NCBI GenBank assembly: GCA_946965045.2
Contig: OX337240.1
Location: 1,674,001-1,738,000 of the forward strand
Reading direction: 5' to 3'
Length of the DNA stretch: 64,000 nt
Source of the DNA: Epithemia pelagica
Taxonomy: Eukaryota; Bacillariophyta; Bacillariophyceae; Surirellales; Surirellaceae
Position numbers and translations under genes: made by a program. The notes under the pieces were generated by a model. The model searched no databases. It worked only from the letters and a program-made list of their open reading frames with translations, and was not told where the DNA came from. Shown in pieces: positions 23,001 through 32,000 of the stretch. Position 1 is the first letter of the stretch; each line of letters begins with the position of its first letter.

Positions 23001-25697
23001 CTTGATCCCATAGATATCAGTAACCAGAGTATCGCGACCAACAAAGATTTGTGCGACTTTACCGCCATGGTCAACAGCAGGGGTGTCGGAGAAAACCGAG
23101 TCAGTAGCAACGGGTTCATGACGTCGAGGTATATTAAGGACCGGATTGCGAGCCTTGAAATGTTTCTTGAGGGTGTCGTGGTCAAAAGTAATGCTACCAT
23201 TACGTGTAGTGTGCTTGAACGTATCGGCAATAACATCTTCAGATTGCCAACCAAAGAATGGACGGAACTTCTTCCAGTCATACGCTTCCTGGTAACGACG
23301 GTGGACAGAGGCATGAAGTGTAGGATCATTACCTTCTGCGTCAGCATAGATAGAAAAGAAGGGTGCGTCGTCAGGTCCATGATCATATGGGAGATCCAAA
23401 AGGAGATTGAGGTTACAAACAACACGATCAGTGTACTCCCCATAGTTGTCATATGGATGGTTCGACATACTACCATCAGTCTTGACGTGTTTCCAATCAG
23501 GATCATTGTCAGAGGGTGTGGGAGAATACGAATGGTCCAGAACACCAGGATCCCATGTGTCGGGTGACGTGAAGATGATCTGAGGTAAGGTATCCATGTC
23601 ATCGTCGCTGGGGATACCCAAGGAGTGGATGTAGGCTAACCCATCCTTGATGTGAAGGGGTATGGCACGACCATCAAGTGTAGTGATGCGTTGTTTACCA
23701 TCAACTTTAACAGATCGTTCATCAACAGCAAGTCCGAAATGCTCGAATTGACCAGGAGCATGGATAGATAAGCCCTTCCCATAATAAGCATATTCATTGA
23801 AGATGCCGACAATAGGTCCATCATTGGTCTCAAACTTTGCGGCACATGTGACGACAGGAAGCCCAGTAAGTTCATGGTTATCAATACCCACAATAGTGAT
23901 ATGACGGCCAGTCTTGGAAAGGATGCGCATGTCAGAACCAGCAAGTCCTCCATTAGCACCACGGTCAATCAATTGATTCCCTGGTAAAGTAGATTTCCTG
24001 GAAAACAGATAGCGTGGGACATGTCCTGCTTGTTTATGCATGTTGGCTTTGAAAGTAACCTTCTTGCTTGTCTTGGACTTGGCGTTAGAAAGAACACTAG
24101 TCAGGTCAGTTGCCGGGTGATTGATATCAGTCGTCATGGCTTGGTTGATAAATTGTGTAACCGGATCTGAATCATCTGAATGCTCAGGGACTACGCCAGG
24201 TGAGTCGTCATCAGATGCAACTTGGTTGGGGTCAGGATCAGGTTCCGGATCAATGTCGAGGGCATGTGTTTGCACTGTCCTCGGTGTTGTTGATGAAGGT
24301 GCTTGAATCATCTTGTTATACTCAATGATCAACTTGCGATCTTCTTCAGAAAGTTTGAACCATAGGTCACGCGGTAGACTAACCTTGGACGAAGAGGATG
24401 GAGATTCAGATGTCGCTTTGGTGTTGTGGACATGATACTCCATATCATCTTGTGAGGTTATGTCAGCATCTGTACCTTGGCCATATAGTGATTCATGTTG
24501 TTTGACATGTCGACGGCGACTATGAACAGATGACTGGGTTGCTTGATCATGGTCATAAGCTGCGTCTAGAAGGAGACGGAAGTATGATTGATAGCAAAGG
24601 GATTTTGCACCGGATTTGGTGTTCACCACATTATCCAAGATCTTGACTCGGCGGAGATCAGGTACCTTTTCTACAGCTTGCATGAGGAAGGTCATCCTGG
24701 TATGATCAGGGATGCGATCAGACAATGTCACTAAATTGTCTAGCAAACGTAGCTGCTCTTGAAAGTGTAGAAGAAATTGACGTGTTGTTCCGCGCCATGT
24801 GTCGTCAAGACGTAGATTGGAAATGTAGTTGGTTAAGCGGAGGACTTCTCGCTTTGCTAGGTCGGATTCGGTATGCAAAGAGTGTAACTTCTGCAATACA
24901 GCACGCGCATCTTCATCATGTTCATGTTCACGTACATAGGCTCGACCTTGGTCAGTCTGAATGATACGGACAAGAACGGAGTAAAGAAATACTTGTTGCT
25001 CTTGAAAAAGTTCTTCGGCATACTCATCATCATGGGGTGGTGTGTATTTGAAATTCAGGACGTTGGATAGGCCTTGAGCCTTAGCTGTAGTCTTGAATAC
25101 ACGCCAGAATGAATCGTAGTATCGTTCATCCTTGAATACCTCGTATGCAGTTGCGTCGCGCTTAGTTCCCTTTCTGAATGCTGTAAGGTCTTGTTGAGAT
25201 TGGGATGCGGCAGTAACTGTGCTGACAGATTTCACAGATGACGGTGACTTCATTGGCGAGACTGGGACTTGACTAGGTGGTCCCTTAGAGAAATCTGTGT
25301 TGATCCTCCAAGTGTTGAACTCTTTCCTCGTTAGGTTCATCCAGTCGCTATTGGATAGCTCGTCTTGAATTTCATTGGTCTTGTATGTGGCCCAATAAGC
25401 CAAGAGCTTGATCTGCTGTCTTGTGGGGCCTTGTAGATCATGTGTCTGTTTGTTGACCTTGTATTGTGTCAGTTCCTTCATGGATTCCTCGGTATTAGTT
25501 TGCATATACGAGATAACATGGGTAATGTTCTCAAAACCATGGTATTTCATCCACTTCATTAAGTAGTCGGCCCTTTCTTTGGTGAAGAATTGGCAGACAG
25601 TAAATATGATGTGGTCGAATAGGTCTGTGTCCGAGACATTGTCTTGGTTATCTTCTCCCTTAGGAGTCGTAGGTGTCTTGGGTGATTGAGGATCCAT
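20010..25697 (-). CDS. Copia Gag-Pol polyprotein
   Basis: One uninterrupted 1895-residue ORF begins at the ATG at 25697 (MDPQSPKTPTTPKGEDN). Gag covers about 1-560 with no visible CCHC zinc knuckle. The aspartic protease motif is IDRGANGGLAG (about 577), with DRGA in place of the usual DTGA/DSGA. Integrase catalytic acids lie in VTDIYG (about 885), SDGGSSL (about 925) and KAENRYQTVKR. Reverse transcriptase has the substrate-strand block ADIGNAYLEA and the active site YVDD near 1518. RNase H ends with YMYGDNRSVV and the C-terminal HHLLSYHRVREAI. All catalytic signatures for replication through an RNA intermediate are present. The stop codon lies in the 3' LTR. Confidence 0.95.
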   Translation of the reverse strand: MDPQSPKTPTTPKGEDNQDNVSDTDLFDHIIFTVCQFFTKERADYLMKWMKYHGFENITHVISYMQTNTEESMKELTQYKVNKQTHDLQGPTRQQIKLLAYWATYKTNEIQDELSNSDWMNLTRKEFNTWRINTDFSKGPPSQVPVSPMKSPSSVKSVSTVTAASQSQQDLTAFRKGTKRDATAYEVFKDERYYDSFWRVFKTTAKAQGLSNVLNFKYTPPHDDEYAEELFQEQQVFLYSVLVRIIQTDQGRAYVREHEHDEDARAVLQKLHSLHTESDLAKREVLRLTNYISNLRLDDTWRGTTRQFLLHFQEQLRLLDNLVTLSDRIPDHTRMTFLMQAVEKVPDLRRVKILDNVVNTKSGAKSLCYQSYFRLLLDAAYDHDQATQSSVHSRRRHVKQHESLYGQGTDADITSQDDMEYHVHNTKATSESPSSSSKVSLPRDLWFKLSEEDRKLIIEYNKMIQAPSSTTPRTVQTHALDIDPEPDPDPNQVASDDDSPGVVPEHSDDSDPVTQFINQAMTTDINHPATDLTSVLSNAKSKTSKKVTFKANMHKQAGHVPRYLFSRKSTLPGNQLIDRGANGGLAGSDMRILSKTGRHITIVGIDNHELTGLPVVTCAAKFETNDGPIVGIFNEYAYYGKGLSIHAPGQFEHFGLAVDERSVKVDGKQRITTLDGRAIPLHIKDGLAYIHSLGIPSDDDMDTLPQIIFTSPDTWDPGVLDHSYSPTPSDNDPDWKHVKTDGSMSNHPYDNYGEYTDRVVCNLNLLLDLPYDHGPDDAPFFSIYADAEGNDPTLHASVHRRYQEAYDWKKFRPFFGWQSEDVIADTFKHTTRNGSITFDHDTLKKHFKARNPVLNIPRRHEPVATDSVFSDTPAVDHGGKVAQIFVGRDTLVTDIYGIKSTKQFVNTLQDNIRFRGAMETLISDGGSSLISQKVKDILRTLLIGEYRSEPYHQHQNKAENRYQTVKRMTNALMNATGCPANTWLLCLEYVCDLLNHTSSPTHSGRTPLEALSGRPPDITHLLFFPFWDEVYYRVDPAEPNSGSYPSSSDEKLGHWVGFAHNVGDSFTWKILTQDNQIIYRSAVRRVESTTPNLRVDRPSGEDSSDQDDNDKQADTVFIRSDSEDPSKPMPTIDFDDMIGRTFLCDTEENGERHRARVIKRVIDLNEEATKQEERVKYIYRKTNSDVDEMISYNQLMEYIERDNQAQTSGDNLFRFRDVIAHQGPLNTTDPDYKGSKYNLLVDWETGETTYEPLSLIANDDPITVAIYGKKHDLLNEPGWKHLKRYVKTSKRLIRAAKQSRIKQVHHSVKYKFGFQVPRNYEEAVTLDKQHGNTKWQDATELELSQIQSYKTFKDFGKAIFIKGKVSNAPEGYHKIRVHLVFDVKHDGRHKARLVADGHLTKEPVETIYSGVVSIRNLRIALFLGTLNDLEIWGADIGNAYLEALTGEKLFIVAGPEFKELEGHILIIYKALYGLKSSGARWHDVLFDVLTDMGFSPSKADPDIWMRKAPGEDCYEYIAVYVDDLAIISTDPGNICKILKEKYNFKLKGDGPIDFHLGCCYTKDSDGTLVADPRRYIGKMMDTFERIFKEKPKKAKTPLIGGDHPELDDSELLDEEGTNHFQTLIGQLQWVITIGRFDVFTATMTLSRFRAAPRKGHLDRAKRIYGYLAHLPEGAIRFRIGEPDYSSLPTQEFDWTCTVYSNASERIPEDCPTPLGRYVTTTHYVDANLMHDIVTGKSVTAVLHLLNGTPIDWYSKRQSTVETATYGSEFVAARTAIDQITELRHSLRYLGVPIRERSYMYGDNRSVVLNATVPHSILSKRHHLLSYHRVREAIAAKYVAFYWKDGKTNPADILSKHWDFVSIWPMLKPLLFWKGEVQDLNKSNDDKAETTSCGEC
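20016..20025 (-). other. Polypurine tract of the Copia element
   Basis: On the minus strand TTGTGGGGAG directly abuts the 3' LTR start (TGTTAG), the expected position and composition for the plus-strand DNA primer. It also encodes the last residues of Gag-Pol. Confidence 0.7.
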
Positions 25698-26017
25698 GGT
25701 GTTATTTGGTTGGTTCGATGTTTATTTAATGTGCGGTGTGATGTGGTTTATTTAATGTGTGATGTGATGTGAACCCGGATGTACCACGTGTGCCACGTAT
25801 GTACCACGTATGTGATACCCGGATGTGTGTTGTGATGTGCGACTCCTGGAAATTTCCGTTGATTTCGACAAATTTTCGCCGAGTTTCAACAAATTTTCGC
25901 CGAATTTTCGCGATTTGACGGGAATGTGTGGCGTGTTGTGCGACCAAGGGTACCCGGATGTGCGTTGAGTTTAAGTCTTGGAAAGGTTTTGAGAGGACGG
26001 GAGTTAACTATGAGTAA
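25698..26017 (-). other. Spacer between the extra ORF and Gag-Pol, with short internal repeats
   Basis: This 320-bp spacer has several short repeats: GTGATGTG units at 25736-25770, CCACGTATGTA-type units at 25790-25815, and ACAAATTTTCGCCGA-type units at 25868-25905. CCCGGATGTG recurs at least three times. No ORF is supported. It could hold an internal promoter, splice sites or a re-initiation element that lets Gag-Pol be expressed behind the upstream ORF. Confidence 0.5.
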
Positions 26018-26797
26018 TTAAGCTTCGGTCTCTGAATCCTCACCCTCTTCCGAATGATCAGAGTCGCTTCCAGGCTCAGATGGGGCAGCACAAGCAACAG
26101 AAGAAGGGGTATCACCTTCAGCCAGGTGGTTCTCGACCTCGGTACGCAAAGGGTAGATAGTTGCACGATGGTCCTCGATGGTATGGACCTCGTGGATGTA
26201 GGCAACGTAGTTATCTAGGCGTACAACGTTAGGAGGCAGAGGGCAAGTCGTCGCGTTCACGACGTAGATGGTATTGTAGTATCCAGTTGGGCGCTCGAAG
26301 GTTAGGAAGCGGAGGTGGACAGTACGGATGGGGTTGCCCGAGAGGGCGGCAAAGATGAGGCGACGCCTCGGAGAGCGGTGAAGTTGGTCGTTCAGACGGT
26401 CAATGTCTTCTTGGTCGACGATGTGGGTCACCGATTGGAACTGGCGTTCGATCTGGGTCTCCCCACGGATGATCTCGGGATCGAAGGTCGAACAAGTTGG
26501 TTGGCGGAAGTACTTGATATGATCAGCAATCAACCGGGTGGTACGACGGGATCGAGAAGGGACGAGCCGACGAGGCGGACTCGGGGGCCGAAGCAACGGC
26601 GCAGGGATCGGAGCGTGAGGCTGGGTTGGAGTCTCGAATGGGTTGCTGTTGGAACTGTCGACGGAGATGTTGACCGATGTGTTGGCTGCCTTCGGCGTCG
26701 GCACCAGTTCCTGCTGCACCAGGGTATCGGGCTGCCCGGGATGCAGGTTGGCTCGATAGATCTGTCGTACAGGAGTGATAATCTCGTTAGTATCCAT
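26018..26797 (-). CDS. Extra ORF between the 5' LTR and Gag-Pol of the Copia element, unknown function
   Basis: A 259-residue ORF starts at an ATG 37 bases inside the 5' LTR boundary and is on the same strand as Gag-Pol. The N-terminal third is Pro/Ser/Asn-rich (PTQPHAPIPAPLLRPPSPPR), then a basic stretch PSRSRRTTR. A possibly folded central part follows (about 90-225, with HIVDQEDIDRLNDQLH and TGYYNTIYVVNATTCPL), ending in an acidic tail (SDSDHSEEGEDSETEA). No Zn finger, protease, RT or coat-protein motif was recognised. Canonical Copia elements begin with Gag, so this is unusual. The ribosome would meet this ORF first, so Gag-Pol would need re-initiation, splicing or an internal promoter. 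Confidence 0.7.
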   Translation of the reverse strand: MDTNEIITPVRQIYRANLHPGQPDTLVQQELVPTPKAANTSVNISVDSSNSNPFETPTQPHAPIPAPLLRPPSPPRRLVPSRSRRTTRLIADHIKYFRQPTCSTFDPEIIRGETQIERQFQSVTHIVDQEDIDRLNDQLHRSPRRRLIFAALSGNPIRTVHLRFLTFERPTGYYNTIYVVNATTCPLPPNVVRLDNYVAYIHEVHTIEDHRATIYPLRTEVENHLAEGDTPSSVACAAPSEPGSDSDHSEEGEDSETEA

Positions 26798-26833
26798 GAA
26801 ACCACAAGGAAATAAGCTTTGAGACTGTTAATC

Positions 26834-27616
26834 TGTTACAATTCTTTCTGAATCGTAGGGACATTGATGCTCGGTAGAGCAGACAATCAGGTAGGTCACC
26901 AACCGATACAAGCTTCTCAGGGTCAGAGAAGCAAGCAAGTCGAAGTCTATCAGAAGGATAGTCGGGACACAAAAGAGGATGTGATAAATGGTGATATTGT
27001 TAGATTGTGTGTTGATTACTACGATAGGTCTACGTGAAATGTTCGGTCCTGCCAAGGGTCATGTATCATAGGTTCTTGGCGGCAACAGGTTTGGAATAGT
27101 TGGAGTTGATTCATGTGATGTATATGACATGTATATGTGGGCGGATAACATATACAGGGTCAACAGCTCTTGCTTTGGGTTGGCATAGTTGTTTTCATGG
27201 CGCGCAGCTTGTTGACAATTTGGAGATTGTGGGAATGGAAATATGGTCTCGCGTGATCATGTGTCGTGCTTGGGATACTTAGACCGTTGGATCGGATAGA
27301 TGCCGATAGCGCTCGGATGTCGCTTGGGCGCGCTCGATGATTTCGGGCGCGTACGCTTAGGGCGTTAGTACAGTGTCCGAGCAACGGCCAAATTTACGTC
27401 CGTTGTAATACCGCACGACCCAATTTAGTCTTGAGAGTGAGTTCGTCAATCTATTCTCACTTTTCATGATTTGCGAAGAAATATAGGTCGATATAGCGCG
27501 AAGCTAGGAAACATAGCTCGAAGCTAGAGGGCATGATGCGATAGCACGAGGCTATGTGACATGGGGAATCGATGAGATGTAGAATCTAACCACCATAGAC
27601 GGTGAGAATTCTAACA
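26834..27616 (-). repeat. 5' LTR of the Copia element
   Basis: 783 bp, identical by eye to 19233-20015, and the promoter-bearing copy for minus-strand transcription. On the minus strand it is followed by GATTAACAGTCTCAAAGC, the position of a primer-binding site; it is not the common initiator-Met sequence TGGTATCAGAGC. Target duplication CGCCG follows at 27617-27621. Confidence 0.95.
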
Positions 27617-28062
27617 CGCCGTCATTGGGACGACTTTGAATGGCTGTCTTCAACTTTTGTTCAAAGTCTGTGCTGTTCGTGTCCTCTGTATCTGCAGTCA
27701 CCACTGTGGCCTTGTCCTTGTCTTGGTTGCTGTTGGACGATGGAGTAAGGGTGACAGGGGCAGCAACCATCGGAGGAGATGGGTCTTTGCTCTCGGAAGC
27801 ATCAGACACAACATTTGTATCTTGACTATTTGGTTCTATTTTGGTTTCCTCGGGCTGTTCTGGCTTTTCTTCCTTTCCCTCCTCCTCTAGTGAATCTTGG
27901 AACTCTTGTAGATTGTCGTCTGTTTCTTGTTGTGCTTCTTCTTGTTTGCTTTCGTCCTGGAGTCATGGTGGGAGCCCTCGTCATTGTCGTCCTGGTTTGT
28001 TTCTTCCCAGTCCGGATCCCCTGTCGAGGGCGGCGGCCCGGTACACTGGTTTCTGCCTCTCT

Positions 28063-28262
28063 NNNNNNNNNNNNNNNNNNNNNNNNNNNNNNNNNNNNNN
28101 NNNNNNNNNNNNNNNNNNNNNNNNNNNNNNNNNNNNNNNNNNNNNNNNNNNNNNNNNNNNNNNNNNNNNNNNNNNNNNNNNNNNNNNNNNNNNNNNNNNN
28201 NNNNNNNNNNNNNNNNNNNNNNNNNNNNNNNNNNNNNNNNNNNNNNNNNNNNNNNNNNNNNN
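28063..28262. other. Assembly gap of exactly 200 N
   Basis: Exactly 200 undetermined bases lie in the N-terminal part of EF-hand gene 2. The round size suggests a placeholder of unknown true length, so the reading frame cannot be carried across it. Confidence 0.95.
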
Positions 28263-28399
28263 TTTTCCAAAAAGACGGATCGTTCCTCTTCTTGTTGTTC
28301 CTTCTTTTTGGCTTGATAGGTTTGCCACAAACACCAACTCATTCCAGCCAGGACAATGGCACCCAACACGGCCAAGATACTCCCCACGGCGGCTCCCAT

Positions 28400-29076
28400 G
28401 ATGCGATACACCAATGTGGATGTTCAAACACGAGGCAAAAGGTTTGGAATCTTTGAAAATGACGGGGAAGGAATGCTGCGAGTATGGGCGAAAAGACCAA
28501 CGTTGTGGTTGTCAACTGTCAACTGTCCTAGGAAAAGATTTGGAAGTTCGATGTCTCGACTCGACTCTCTCGACCGTGATTTGTGATGGGTGGAGTCTTC
28601 TCGACATTTTTTCTTCGCCTGGACGGCGAGCGCGTGCGCGACAACACGTGCCTTTAACGAAAGACAAGGATAGATAGTACAGTGTGGATGATATCTGGTC
28701 ACATGACTGATACTTTGTGTACTTTCAAAATGCTTCTGTGTGACACCCCGACTTATCGAAACGGAGGGCTATTCTGGAAAGAATATCACTGCCCTTTGAA
28801 CCATCTGTAATGCGACTCATATGCGTCTTATGAACTTAGGGTGCACGGACGGACGGCGCGTTTGAGAAGGGCGCAAACAGCACAAAGAACGAGACACGCA
28901 TAGCACAGCGTTGCCATTGCATTTCCCATTCCACCTCTGTACCCAACATCCGAATTCATTGAGAGTTTCCTCTTGGTTGTTTTGAAGCTAGAACCTCAAC
29001 AACAACATCATCATCCGATTGTTCCACTATCATAACAGCTTGGCAATCCATCGTTTGAACCTCGTTTTGGTGTACC
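28400..29076. other. Divergent intergenic region (EF-hand gene 2 / RPB1)
   Basis: Promoters of EF-hand gene 2 (minus) and RPB1 (plus) should lie here. The segment has CG-rich words near 28620-28650 and CAACAACAACATCATCATC just before RPB1. No gene is supported. Confidence 0.5.
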
Positions 29077-32000
29077 ATGGCGGGTGGAGGTGCCGGAACG
29101 GCTCGGCAAGCCGGTGCCACAACCTTGACGCAATCGTCCGAGAATTTTGGCTATTCGGCCGTTCGATTGAGACGGATTGTCAAACTTCAATTTGGTATCA
29201 TCAATCCTCATGAATTGGTATGGTTGCGTTGTGTTTCTCGTTTTGTGTTGTTGTGTGTATGAATTCCTCACTCCTTGTTTCTTGTTTCACTCTTATCGAA
29301 ATTTCGGAATGTACTTTTCAAACGCATTTGAAAATATCAAACAAAATCCTCACAATGACAACCAATCTACTGGTGGGACAAAACATCCTCAATAATTCAA
29401 CTCACCACAGCGGCAAGCCAGTGTGACACAGGCCATTACGGTAAATGGTCGCAAAGTTCCAGCCGGTGTGACGCGGTACGAAACCCAAGTAAATGGTCAA
29501 CCCGTCTATGGGGGTGCCAACGATCCTCGATTGGGAAATTTACACGACAAATCCGATCCAGGATACTTTGGACACATTGATTTGGCCAAACCGGTCTACC
29601 ATCAAGGCTTTTTCAACATTACCCTCAAGGCACTCCGCTGTGTCTGTTATCATTGTGGACGCTTCCGTATGGCGGAAGATGAATTCAAGTTTCAAAAGGC
29701 AATTGGTATCAAACATCGCAAAAAGCGATTGGATGCCTTGCACGAACTATTACGAAACAAGAAAAAGTGCGATCATTGTCAAGGAATGCAACCCAAATAT
29801 ACCAAGGTCAATTTGCACATTGAAGCCGAATTTCCCGATTCTACCACGGCCGCAGCCGCTGGAACCTCCAGCAGCGATTCCAAACAATTCTTGTCGGGTG
29901 AAACGGCCGTCAAAATCTTGCGCAATGTTCGTGAACAAGATGTGGCCATTTTGGGATTGGATCCCAATTATGCTCGACCCGATTGGTTGTTGGTTCAAGT
30001 CATGCCCGTGCCGCCCCTCCATGTACGACCCTCCGTGTCGGTCGGTGGTGGAGCGCAATCCAGTGAAGATGACTTGACGCATCAATTGGTCAATATCATC
30101 AAGGCGAATTTGAGTTTGCAACAAGCCGTGGTCAACGGAGAACCCTCCATTGTCATTCAACAATTTGAATTGTCCCTCCAACACAATGTTGCCGCCTTTA
30201 TGGACAATGAAATTCGAGGCATGCCGCAAGTCACACAGCGAAGTGGTCGGCCCCTCAAGGCCTTGACGCAACGCCTCAAGGCCAAGGAGGGCCGAATTCG
30301 AGGCAATTTAATGGGCAAACGTGTCGATTTCTCCAGTCGAACCGTGATTACAGCCGATCCCAATCTTGGTATTCAACAAGTTGGCGTTCCTCGATCGATT
30401 GCCATGAACTTGACCGTTCCGGTCCGTGTGACGGCTTACAATGTTGCGGAATTGAGTGCCTTGGTCGCCAATGGTCCGACCGAACATCCCGGCGCCAAGC
30501 ACATTATTCGAAGCGATGGGACCCGTATTGATTTGCGTTACGTCAAAAACAAGTCGGAACTCTTGCTCGCCCATGGATGGATTGTCGAACGACATTTGCG
30601 CGACGACGATGTCGTCCTGTTCAATCGACAGCCCAGTTTGCACAAAATGTCCATTATGGGGCACAAGGCCAAAGTGCTGGATTGGAGTACCTTTCGATTG
30701 AATTTGAGTTGTACCAGTCCCTACAATGCCGGTAAGTGACAAAGAATGCGTCGTTTCATATTGTTTTGTATGTTTGGTCACTCATTTGCAGGTGATTGTT
30801 TGTTTATTGTTACGATTGCTCATTTTCTTCTATCATGGACTCTTTGGATTGTTCAACTCAGACTTTGATGGTGATGAAATGAACTTGCATGTACCACAGA
30901 GCTTGCCGGCACGGGCCGAAGCGGAACTCATGATGTTGAGTCCTCGTGTCGTTGTATCGGGACAATCCAATCGTCCTGTCATGGGTATTATTCAAGATTC
31001 TCTCTTGGCGGTCCAGAAAATGACCAAGCGCAACATTTTTATTGAACGCGACTTGTGCTTCAACATGCTGCTGTGGGTGACCCAGTGGGACGGTAAAATC
31101 CCCATCCCGGCCATTCTCAAACCCAAGGAATTGTGGACCGGCAAACAACTCTTGTCCATGATTCTGCCTCAAATCAATCTCAAAAGCAAGGGTAACAATG
31201 GACCGCCTAAAGATCCCAAAACGGGAAGTCCCATGCCCAATACATTTAACATGTACGATCACATGGTAACCATTCAAGAGGGAGAATTGTTGGAAGGGAC
31301 CATTGACAAAAAGACGATTGGATCATCCATGGGTGGATTGATCCATACCTGTTGGTTGGATGTCGGCCATGAAGAAACAGCTCGATTCATGAATCAGGTA
31401 CAACAATTGACCAATCATTGGGTATTGCATGCCTGTTCCTTCTCCATTGGAGCCACTGATGCCGTGGCAGACGAAGCCACGATGCGGCAGATTGAATCTA
31501 CCATTGACAAGGCCAAGAAACAGGTGCAGGACTTGGTGCGACAGGGCCAAACGGGGAAACTGGAAATCCAACCCGGTCGAACCATGATTGAATCCTTTGA
31601 ACAGCTTGTCAACAAAGTTTTGAATACAGCTCGTGATCATGCCGGAAAGTCGGCGCAATCGTCTCTGGATGAAAATCGAAACTCGGTCAAGGCCATGGTG
31701 ACGGCGGGAAGTAAAGGCTCCTTTATCAATATTTCGCAAATTATTGCCTGTGTCGGACAACAGAATGTGGAAGGGAAACGGATTCCGTACGGCTTCCGAA
31801 AGCGTACTTTGCCTCATTTTTCCAAGGATGACATTGGAAGTGAATCCCGAGGGTTTGTGGAGAACTCATATCTTAGAGGACTGTCACCTCAAGAATTTTA
31901 TTTTCATGCCATGGGTGGACGAGAAGGTTTGATTGATACGGCCTGTAAGACGGCTGAAACTGGTTACATTCAACGTCGTCTGGTAAAGGCAATGGAAACC

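Larger units (their letters stand above)
19233..27616 (-). mobile_element. Complete Copia-type LTR retrotransposon, recent insertion
   Basis: The 8384-bp element has two 783-bp LTRs that appear identical on line-by-line reading. LTRs start TG and end CA, and CGCCG target duplications lie at 19228-19232 and 27617-27621. Coding strand is minus: 5' LTR 26834-27616, an extra 259-residue ORF, a 320-bp spacer, then a 1895-residue Gag-Pol. Order integrase before RT-RNase H identifies Copia/Ty1. Identical LTRs and an open Gag-Pol suggest a recent, perhaps still competent copy. It sits inside the coding sequence of EF-hand gene 2. Confidence 0.95.
18050..28399 (-). pseudogene. Membrane-anchored double EF-hand gene 2, disrupted by a Copia insertion and other lesions
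   Basis: The N-terminus (28399 down) has a transmembrane helix (AAVGSILAVLGAIVLAG) and a charged Gln/Glu stretch, then runs into a 200-N gap. After the gap the frame changes near 27970, then reads acidic linker to SRPNDG at 27622. There the Copia element (19233-27616) interrupts the codon; removing it with one CGCCG copy restores frame into DMQTLFDKIDEDGDG. Module 1 (about 19225-18820) has EF loops DEDGDG, DVNQDG and DTNHDR. An acidic linker and a second, duplicated EF module follow. Module 2 carries an in-frame TAG (18247-18245) where both relatives have Tyr (NLYRVF, NLYQVF), then continues in frame to a TAA at 18050. The ancestral product was one anchor plus two EF-hand modules. Confidence 0.85.

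Noticed and set aside
27887-28456. ORFs running through the N gap
   Set aside because: They are open only because N codons are read as X; the 200-N gap length is probably arbitrary.
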